23,166 bases of DNA, from positions 1 through 23,166 of IMG/VR virus record IMGVR_UViG_3300031997_000070; one strand, 5' to 3'. The notes under the pieces were generated by a model that was not told the DNA's origin, did no database searches, and worked only from the letters and a program-made list of their open reading frames with translations. The position numbers and the translations under genes are program-made. The DNA is from a virus. Below are positions 15,770 to 23,166 of this stretch, piece by piece. Position 1 is the first letter of the stretch. Each line of letters begins with the position of its first letter.

Positions 15770-16364
15770 GACCGAAACGCTACCAGCGAGCCCCCGAATG
15801 GTCTACTTTTCGGGAACCCAGATGGCCCATCGATCCCAGCAGGAATTCTGCGAGCGCGTGAAGGCCCGGTTTCCGGCCTACTTCACTGGCATGACGGTGC
15901 TCGACTGCGGCAGCCTGGACGTAAACGGAACGAACCGGCCGCTGTTCTCCGGCGGGAAGTACACCGGTGTGGACCTCGGGCCCGGCCGGAACGTGGATCT
16001 GGTGAGCGCAATCCACAACCTGAAGCTCGCCGACGGCGCGTTCGACGTGATCGTCTCGACGGAGTGTTTCGAGCACGATCCGCACTACGCGGCCAGCCTG
16101 CGTAACATCGTGCGGATGCTGCGCTCTGGCGGGCTCCTGTTCTTCTCGTGCGCAACGACGGGACGCCCCGAGCACGGCACGCGCCGTGCGCATCCCGGCA
16201 CCTCGCCGCTGACCGCGAACCGTGCCGGCTGGCAGGACTACTACCGGAACCTGACCGAGGCGGACGTGCGCGAAGCGATCGACCTCGCGGTCTTCGGAGC
16301 CTACGAATTCACGGCGAACGATACGGACAAGGATCTGTATTTCTGGGGCGTGAAGCAGGACTAG
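15768..16364 (+). CDS. SAM-dependent methyltransferase
   Basis: 198 residues from ATG 15768, with GGGAAC 8 nt upstream, but this start overlaps the minus-strand start by two bases; ATG 15798 and ATG 15822 are realistic alternatives and the latter best matches the neighbour at 16399. The fold is class I methyltransferase: motif I-like TVLDCGSLDVNGTN, acidic strand GVDLGPGRNVDLV, FDVIVSTECFEH (motif IV region), and LRNIVRMLRSGGLLFFSCATTG. It resembles the Methyltransf_11 type used on small molecules or sugars. The motif DCGSLDVNG departs from the classical GxGxG. In this island, O-methylation of fibre glycans is a reasonable inference, not shown. Confidence 0.8.
   Translation: MTETLPASPRMVYFSGTQMAHRSQQEFCERVKARFPAYFTGMTVLDCGSLDVNGTNRPLFSGGKYTGVDLGPGRNVDLVSAIHNLKLADGAFDVIVSTECFEHDPHYAASLRNIVRMLRSGGLLFFSCATTGRPEHGTRRAHPGTSPLTANRAGWQDYYRNLTEADVREAIDLAVFGAYEFTANDTDKDLYFWGVKQD
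15777..15805 (-). promoter_or_regulatory. Predicted minus-strand promoter, leaderless start at 15769
   Basis: Read on the minus strand: -35-like TAGACC (complement of 15800-15805), 17 bp, -10-like TAGCGT (complement of 15777-15782), then 7 nt to the ATG whose complement is at 15767-15769. The upstream GAAAAG context matches that before the promoters at 2055, 20373 and 22650. It lies inside the 5' part of the divergent methyltransferase frame if that gene begins at 15768. Confidence 0.6.
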
Positions 16365-16390
16365 CCACGGGGTGCCAGAACTGCTATCAG
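16362..16390 (+). promoter_or_regulatory. Predicted promoter, leaderless start at 16399
   Basis: -35-like TAGCCA (16362-16367, overlapping the TAG stop of the preceding gene), 17 bp, -10-like TATCAG (16385-16390). ATG 16399 follows after 8 nt. The AACTGCTATCA stretch is shared with the next promoter at 16918-16946. Confidence 0.5.
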
Positions 16391-16398
16391 TGGCAGTA

Positions 16399-16911
16399 AT
16401 GCACCCAGAATCCTACTCGGCCATGGCCGACTTCGCGAGCAAGCACGTCACGGTTTCCTGTCGTGTTGCTGACGTGGGTTCGTACGACGTGAACGGGACA
16501 TTCCGCGCGATCTTCGCCCACTGCGAGTACGTGGGGCTGGATATTGTGCCAGGGCCAAACGTCGATCGCGTCGTCGCCCCCGACTACTTCGGGAGCGACA
16601 CCTTCGACGTGGTAATTTCTGGAAGTTGCATGGAGCACGTTCAGAACCTGCACACGTGGGCGGACCAGTGCGTTGCGCTGACGAAGCCGGGTGGAATGTT
16701 GTGCATCATCGTTCCGCACGGCATGTCCGGCGCCCCGGAGCACCGGCATCCGGTGGACTGCTGGCGCGTTTGGCCGGATGGCATGAACTGGCTGTTCAGC
16801 GACCTGGAGATACTGGAATGCCGCGCGGATCGCTGCGACACGGTGATGATCGCTCGACGCCGAGCGACGGATACTAGGCCCCTGCCCCCTCCACCTCGAT
16901 CGGTCAGGTAA
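16399..16911 (+). CDS. SAM-dependent methyltransferase, paralogue of the previous gene
   Basis: 170 residues from ATG 16399; GTG 16372 in frame is possible, but ATG lies 8 nt after a promoter -10 and aligns with the neighbour. Motifs: VADVGSYDVNGTFRAIF (motif I), YVGLDIVPGPNVDRVV, FDVVISGSCMEHVQNL, and LTKPGGMLCIIVPHG. It has the same D-x-G-S-x-D-V-N-G motif as the gene before, so the two share ancestry and probably a type of substrate. The C-terminal part (HRHPVDCWRVWPDGMNWLFS) is found in sugar-modifying methyltransferases. It is shorter than the neighbour by about 28 residues. It could methylate hydroxyl groups of a glycan made by the neighbouring transferases. Confidence 0.8.
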   Translation: MHPESYSAMADFASKHVTVSCRVADVGSYDVNGTFRAIFAHCEYVGLDIVPGPNVDRVVAPDYFGSDTFDVVISGSCMEHVQNLHTWADQCVALTKPGGMLCIIVPHGMSGAPEHRHPVDCWRVWPDGMNWLFSDLEILECRADRCDTVMIARRRATDTRPLPPPPRSVR

Positions 16912-16917
16912 ATGCTG

Positions 16918-16946
16918 TAGGCGTAGACTGCCGCAACTGCTATCAA
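16918..16946 (+). promoter_or_regulatory. Predicted promoter, leaderless start at 16954
   Basis: -35-like TAGGCG (16918-16923), 17 bp, -10-like TATCAA (16941-16946). ATG 16954 follows after 7 nt. The intergenic stretch 16912-16953 has no other visible signal. Confidence 0.5.
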
Positions 16947-16953
16947 TGACGCC

Positions 16954-19014
16954 ATGACGACGACGACCCGGATTGTGCTCTGCATGATCGTGAAGAATGA
17001 GGCTGCCATCATCGGGCGGTGCCTGGACGCCGCGCTGCCCCTCGTGGACGGGTACGTGATCTGCGACACGGGCTCGACGGACGGAACGCGGGACGCCGCG
17101 TTGGCCGCCGTGACCCGTCACGGCAAGCCCGGTCGCATCGACGCGCACGTCTGGGTGAACTTCGGTGTGACGCGAACCGGTGCGTCTATGTCCGCGCGGC
17201 AGTTTGCTGCCGATCAAGCGTGGTCGGCTACTACGACCTACCTACTGTTTCTCGACGCCGACCACGTGCTCAAGGCCGACGGCTTTGACCTCGCGCAGCT
17301 TACCGGGCCGCACTACCACCTCGCGCAGGTCGAGGGTGGGCTCCGGTACTACAACACGCGGCTCGCGCGGCTCGACCATGAGTGGCGGTGTATCGGGGTG
17401 ACGCACGAATACTGGTCCCCGCAGCCCGATGCAAAGCCCGAGCGACTGGAAACGCTCTGGCTCGACGACCGCGGCGACGGCGGCTCGAAGGGCGACAAGA
17501 CGGAGCGCGACATTCGGATGCTGACCGAGGGCCTCCAGGCCGAGCCGGAGAACGTCCGCTACCAGTTCTACCTCGCGCAGGCGCTGTTCTACTCGGGTCG
17601 CTTCGCGGAGGCAGCCGACTGGTACGCCAAGCGGATGCGCGGCGGCGGGTACGAGGAGGAGGCATGGTTCGCCGCGATGCGCTACGGCGAGGCGAAGCTG
17701 AAGGATGGAGCGCACGCGGAGGGCGCGGCGGCGCTGCTGGACGCCTGGGAGCGCCGTCCGCACCGTGCGGAACCGCTCGTGGCGCTCGCGACGCACTACC
17801 GACACAAGGGCAAGAACCACCTGGCGCTCATGCTGGCGGAGCGCGCGGCGCAGATCCCCTACCCGCACAGCGACGCGCTGTTTGTGGACGAGCCGTCGCA
17901 CCGCAGTAGACCGCTGGAGGAAATCGCCATCACCGCCTACTACTGCGGCAAGCCGGCGCGCGGGATGACCGCAGCCGATACCTTGCTGGCGCAGAGAGGG
18001 CACCCGTCGAGCTTCTACGATTCGATTGCGCGCAACCAGACGTTCTACCTACGGAACCCGCCGGTGAAGCGGAGCGGCCGGTTTCCCATCCCTGAAGGGC
18101 TCGATGCGAAGTACGGGATGCCGTACTGGGGCACGAACCCGACGATCGTGCAGCACGGCTTTCACTACCTGGCCCACGTGCGGCTCGTGAACTACAAGCA
18201 GACGAACGGTCGGCACTACGATGCGGCCGGTGGCGTGTTTCGCACGCGCGGCGCGGTGCTCGCGTGGAACCCGAAAGACGGCGCGCTCACGCAGCCTTGG
18301 GAAGTGGATCTGGTGATGCCCGAGGGGTGGAACGAGACGCGGATCAACGGCCTGGAGGACGTGCGCTGGGTACGCCACGAGGGCCGCGTCTGGTTCACGG
18401 CGACATGCTGCCAGGTACCCGGATCCGGCGGTTGGCCGCGCGTCGTGCTCGGCCTGATGACGCCGGACCTCTGCGGCGTCGAGCGTGTGACACGGCTCGA
18501 CTACGGCCAGCAGGGAGAGGGCGCTCGCGAGAAAAACTGGGTGCCGTGGTCAAGGCGCGGGGGCCTGTTTCTGATCTACAGCTACGACCCGTTCGTGGTG
18601 CTGCGTGTAGACCCTGAGACGGGCTCGTGGATGGAGGAGCAGCGCTGGACGCCGCCGTTCAACGCGAGCCGCTGGAAGGGCAGCACGACTCCCGTGCCGT
18701 GGGAGGACGGTCACTGGCTCATGCTCGTGCACGAGACGGCGTACATGCTCGGCAGCGACGGCCAGTGGGCGTACAGCGTCTACGCTCACCGTTTCGTCGA
18801 GATTGCGGACGACACGCTCACCGTCACCCGGTACTCCCGGCCCTTCACCTGGGAGCGCCAGGGCACGGCCGGTGCGTGTATCGAGTACGCCGCGGGGCTT
18901 GCGCGCCATCACGACGATCTGATCGTCACGTATGGAGTGGAAGATCGCGAAGCTGCGTGGGTGGAGATTGCGTCAGAAACGGTCGCCTCGATGCTGGTAG
19001 TGGTGCCATCGTGA
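16954..19014 (+). CDS. Glycosyltransferase 2 - TPR - glycosidase-like propeller fusion
   Basis: 686 residues from ATG 16954, the largest protein here. Residues about 1-180: GT2 domain with CMIVKNEAAIIGRCLDAA, DTGSTDGT (39-46) and LFLDADHV (DxD at Asp101-Asp103). Residues about 185-345: TPR-like helical repeats (LTEGLQAEPENVRYQFYLAQ, YSGRFAEAADWYAKRM, HYRHKGKNHLALMLAE). Residues about 375-686: a beta-propeller with INGLEDVRWVRHEGRVWF, EKNWVPWSRRGGLFLIYSY and STTPVPWEDGHWLMLVHET, resembling the GH130-type propeller fold of glycoside phosphorylases. GT2-TPR fusions occur in bacterial glycosylation systems. Whether the propeller is a glycosidase, a phosphorylase or a carbohydrate-binding module is open. 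The stop overlaps the next start (GTGA). Confidence 0.82.
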   Translation: MTTTTRIVLCMIVKNEAAIIGRCLDAALPLVDGYVICDTGSTDGTRDAALAAVTRHGKPGRIDAHVWVNFGVTRTGASMSARQFAADQAWSATTTYLLFLDADHVLKADGFDLAQLTGPHYHLAQVEGGLRYYNTRLARLDHEWRCIGVTHEYWSPQPDAKPERLETLWLDDRGDGGSKGDKTERDIRMLTEGLQAEPENVRYQFYLAQALFYSGRFAEAADWYAKRMRGGGYEEEAWFAAMRYGEAKLKDGAHAEGAAALLDAWERRPHRAEPLVALATHYRHKGKNHLALMLAERAAQIPYPHSDALFVDEPSHRSRPLEEIAITAYYCGKPARGMTAADTLLAQRGHPSSFYDSIARNQTFYLRNPPVKRSGRFPIPEGLDAKYGMPYWGTNPTIVQHGFHYLAHVRLVNYKQTNGRHYDAAGGVFRTRGAVLAWNPKDGALTQPWEVDLVMPEGWNETRINGLEDVRWVRHEGRVWFTATCCQVPGSGGWPRVVLGLMTPDLCGVERVTRLDYGQQGEGAREKNWVPWSRRGGLFLIYSYDPFVVLRVDPETGSWMEEQRWTPPFNASRWKGSTTPVPWEDGHWLMLVHETAYMLGSDGQWAYSVYAHRFVEIADDTLTVTRYSRPFTWERQGTAGACIEYAAGLARHHDDLIVTYGVEDREAAWVEIASETVASMLVVVPS

Positions 19015-20375
19015 AGCTCGGCGTGCCGACGCTGGCGAATCAAGCGGGCCTGGACGCACTCTGCCTTTCGGCGGAGCAGGGATCGCTCAAGCCCACGGGC
19101 TATCTCATCGTGGACAACGGCGACGCATACGATGGCTCGTCGAAGCGGCACCCATGGATGGATCTTGCTGCGGCGCGGGGCGCCAGCGTCGAGCTTTATC
19201 GCCCGGGTCGGAACCTGGGCGTCGCGGCAAGCTGGAACTGGATGCTGGAACGCACGCTCGACGAGGGACTGGTGATTGCGAACGACGACGTGTCGCTTGG
19301 CCAGCGCGCTTTCGAGGATCTGGTGGGCGCCCTGGCAACGCACCCTTTTGCTACAGCGGACGGATGGGCGTGCTTCGCACAGAGTTCGGAGTGCACGCGG
19401 CGCGTCGGCTGGTACGATGAAAACTTCTGGCCGGCGTACTACGAGGACAACGACTACGAGCTACGGATGCGCCGCGCTGGCATCGTGCCGCACGTCATTG
19501 CGGCGCAGTCCATCACGCACGTCGGATGGGCGACCACGCGCACGCTGGGCGACCCGGAGTGGCTGCGGGAGGGACGCGAGCGCAACCGCCACTACTTCAT
19601 GGCGAAGTGGTGCCCGGACGACACGAACATGGTCTGGCCAACCGCTGAGAGCGCGTGCGCCGTTCCGTTCCGAGGCGCGCCTGCCGCTGGGTGGAGCGAG
19701 CGAAAGCGAGTGGTGCAGATGCTGATGCGCTGGGACATTCTGAACGCGGTGGCCAGCGAACTTTGCCTCGGCTGGATTCGCGCGGACGGGACCGTGATGG
19801 GGCGCTACCTCGAAATCGGCGTGTCTGATGGGTCGTGCATGAGCCGTGTGAACGTCTCCGAGAAGTGGGGCGTGGACCCCGAGCCGCGGACCGAAGGCGT
19901 AAAAGCGGCAAGCATATTCGTAGCGCGCACATCGGACGCCTTCTTCGCGGAGCAGAGAGCACACGGCCACAAGTTCAACCTCATTTTCATTGACGGCGAC
20001 CACACGGCAGAGCAGGTCTACCGCGACGTGCAGGGCGCGCTCAGTGTGCTCGCCCCGTACGGCGCGATCTGTTTGCACGACTGCAACCCGAGCACCGAAG
20101 CGATGCAGCGCGTGCCGCCCGTGCAGAGCGAGTGGACGGGCGACTGCTGGAAGGCAGTGGCGCGTCTGCGGTCTGAGGGCGAGCACACCGTGCGCGTGGT
20201 CAACACCGACTACGGCATCGGCGTCATTTTGCCGTACCGCCCGGAAGCTAGAATCACGCTGGGCAAGCCGTGGCAGGAGCTTGCGTGGGCAGATTTGGTC
20301 GCGGAGCGCCGGGTTCTGCTTGGGCTGATCGAGCCTGCTGGGCTGGAGAACTTTCTCTCGGGCGCCCGAAAGTAG
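19011..20375 (+). CDS. Glycosyltransferase 2 - methyltransferase fusion
   Basis: 454 residues from GTG 19011 (GTGA overlap); longer upstream frame is shadow. Residues 1-235 are a paralogue of the transferases at 12610 and 13355: LIVDNGD, PGRNLGVAASWNWM (65-78), IANDD (89-93) and WPAYYEDNDYELRMRRAG (140-157). Residues about 262-420 are a class I methyltransferase of the Methyltransf_24 type: GRYLEIGVSDGS (264-275), then NLIFIDGDHTAEQVYRDV (323-340) and GAICLHDCNP. The RxIIDYIYxR tail of the other paralogues is replaced by this domain. A single protein could thus add a sugar and methylate it, or modify the terminal residue of a chain. The stop TAG also begins the next promoter. Confidence 0.85.
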   Translation: MKLGVPTLANQAGLDALCLSAEQGSLKPTGYLIVDNGDAYDGSSKRHPWMDLAAARGASVELYRPGRNLGVAASWNWMLERTLDEGLVIANDDVSLGQRAFEDLVGALATHPFATADGWACFAQSSECTRRVGWYDENFWPAYYEDNDYELRMRRAGIVPHVIAAQSITHVGWATTRTLGDPEWLREGRERNRHYFMAKWCPDDTNMVWPTAESACAVPFRGAPAAGWSERKRVVQMLMRWDILNAVASELCLGWIRADGTVMGRYLEIGVSDGSCMSRVNVSEKWGVDPEPRTEGVKAASIFVARTSDAFFAEQRAHGHKFNLIFIDGDHTAEQVYRDVQGALSVLAPYGAICLHDCNPSTEAMQRVPPVQSEWTGDCWKAVARLRSEGEHTVRVVNTDYGIGVILPYRPEARITLGKPWQELAWADLVAERRVLLGLIEPAGLENFLSGARK

Positions 20376-20393
20376 CGCCCAGCGGGCTAGCTG

Positions 20394-20402
<9 letters not shown>
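20373..20402 (+). promoter_or_regulatory. Predicted promoter, start of the second fibre operon
   Basis: -35-like TAGCGC (20373-20378, including the stop codon of the preceding gene), 18 bp, -10-like TAGGCT (20397-20402). GTG 20412 follows after 9 nt, so the transcript is near-leaderless. The -10 region is duplicated exactly before the gene at 22689. Confidence 0.6.
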
Positions 20403-21629
<1,227 letters not shown>

Positions 21630-21634
21630 GCGCC

Positions 21635-22636
21635 ATGGGAATCACGAGCATCATTCCTACGGCTGGCGGCAAACCGGCGCAGCAGCGCCTCGATGGGTCC
21701 GGCCGACTCTGGGTCGTGAATTTCGGCGCAGGCGGCTCCCCAAACAAGCCGTACGGGCTGGAGTGTTACGATATTACGACTGACCCCGCGCACCCGAAGC
21801 GGCTCAGCTTCACCGGCTCACCGAGCTTCGTCTGGTTCTCGGTCGAGGATATTCAGGTCGCTGGCACCACGCTGTTTGCTGTCGCAAACGGACCGTTGCC
21901 GCAGACGCTGCGCGCGGTGGATATATCGGTTTCCGCTGCGCCGACGAATCTCGGTTCAGTCAACCTGGATGGTCAGGTTTACAGTTTGGCTCTTTCTCCG
22001 TCTGGAACCACTGCGGTCGTCGCGCAGTCGGCTGGCAGTGGGCTGCGCGTGGTGGACGTGACGCTGCCCGGTGCGATGGCGATCCTGGCAAGCGTAGCCG
22101 GGTCATTCATGGCGGTGGACACGACGCTGTGGCCGTACGTGCTCGCGTCGAACATCACGACGGGGCGCCTGGAGGTTTACGACCTCACCGTTCTTGCGAC
22201 ACCAGTGCTGGTCGGCTTCCTGGCGCTCAGCGGAAACATTCGCCGCATGGTCGTCGATGCGGCTCGCAGGATCGTGTACCTCGCGACGACGAGCAGCCAG
22301 GTGATCTACGTCATCGGCATCGGTAACGTCATGGCCCCCGCTCTCGTGACCACGCTCCCGTGCAGCGTGGCGGGCGACGACACGCCGATCCGGCTAGTGT
22401 CGTGGGGAGAGAAAACTCTGCTGGTCGTCCCGATGAACGCCCAAGACTTCAACCCGGCTTCCCTGTGGGCTTTCGATGTGGCGGACGTGTCGGCCCCGGT
22501 GCTGGCCCAGGTGTTCGTGTACGGGAACATTCTGGACGATTGCACGATCGTCGGCAGCTACGCCTATCTGGGCAACCGCGGTGGAGCCCAGGAACTTGTG
22601 GCAGTGACGGCCGATACCGTGCTGGGAGAGCCTTGA
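21635..22636 (+). CDS. Beta-propeller protein
   Basis: 333 residues from ATG 21635 (GGAG 11 nt upstream); in-frame GTG 21626 or 21623 would make a GTGA overlap with the preceding stop. The sequence has repeating blades of about 45 residues with recurring V-x-D-V/I and LY/VYS/VYL strands: LWVVNFGAGG, LFAVANGPLP ... VDISVSA, VYSLALSPSGTTAVVAQ ... VVDVTL, YVLASNITTGRLEVYDLTV, IVYLATTSSQVIYVIGI, LLVVPMN ... AFDVADV, YAYLGNRGG. This resembles LVIVD-type propellers. No signal peptide. Placed between two collagen-like genes, it is probably a virion surface or adhesion component. Confidence 0.75.
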   Translation: MGITSIIPTAGGKPAQQRLDGSGRLWVVNFGAGGSPNKPYGLECYDITTDPAHPKRLSFTGSPSFVWFSVEDIQVAGTTLFAVANGPLPQTLRAVDISVSAAPTNLGSVNLDGQVYSLALSPSGTTAVVAQSAGSGLRVVDVTLPGAMAILASVAGSFMAVDTTLWPYVLASNITTGRLEVYDLTVLATPVLVGFLALSGNIRRMVVDAARRIVYLATTSSQVIYVIGIGNVMAPALVTTLPCSVAGDDTPIRLVSWGEKTLLVVPMNAQDFNPASLWAFDVADVSAPVLAQVFVYGNILDDCTIVGSYAYLGNRGGAQELVAVTADTVLGEP

Positions 22637-22649
22637 GCCCGCCAGAAAG

Positions 22650-23166
<517 letters not shown>

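Overview
This 23.2 kb window of high-GC DNA looks like the late, virion-fibre and lysis part of a double-stranded DNA bacteriophage or prophage. Genes are small and tightly packed, with many start-stop overlaps of the GTGA or ATGA type, and all but one lie on the + strand. The content is phage-like: an endolysin-type amidase, small membrane proteins, four collagen-like fibre genes with modular tips, a fibre-related protein, a Nudix hydrolase, a zincin and many unknowns. No terminase, portal, integrase or confident capsid gene is visible, so 'phage' is an inference from the ensemble. GC content and the frequent apparent leaderless starts would fit an actinobacterial host, but this is not proven. 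No rRNA, tRNA, CRISPR array or insertion sequence was seen, and no gene-free stretch exceeds 300 bases.

Layout. Positions 1-2057: a membrane protein cut by the window edge, a 313-residue beta-rich candidate structural protein, and three small helical proteins. Positions 2113-4435: a CxxC protein, an HExxH metallopeptidase, an acidic protein, a Nudix hydrolase, and a membrane-anchored lipoyl/M23-like protein. Positions 4449-7906: two small proteins, two collagen-like fibres sharing a nearly identical N-terminus, and a short fibre-related protein. Positions 7962-11899: an endolysin, a multidomain unknown with a winged helix, a holin-like membrane protein and a protein-kinase-like protein. Positions 11963-20375: a glycosylation island with six proteins carrying glycosyltransferase-like domains (one fused to a TPR and a glycosidase-like propeller, one fused to a methyltransferase), two free-standing methyltransferases, and one minus-strand zinc-motif gene. 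Positions 20412-23166: a collagen plus glycine-rich adhesin, a beta-propeller protein, and a second collagen-like gene that runs off the end.

Two themes stand out. First, nine promoter-like sites share a pattern (TTG/TAG-type -35, 17-18 bp, TAnnnT-like -10). Six of these nine place the start codon only 7-8 nt after the -10 box, one of the six on the minus strand, and two more place it 9 nt after. This suggests one phage promoter class that drives mostly leaderless mRNAs. Second, a dense set of glycosyltransferases and methyltransferases lies between threonine-rich collagen-like fibre genes. The inferred picture is a phage that builds and decorates its own collagen-like fibres, comparable in logic to glycosylated GPT-repeat collagens such as Bacillus BclA.
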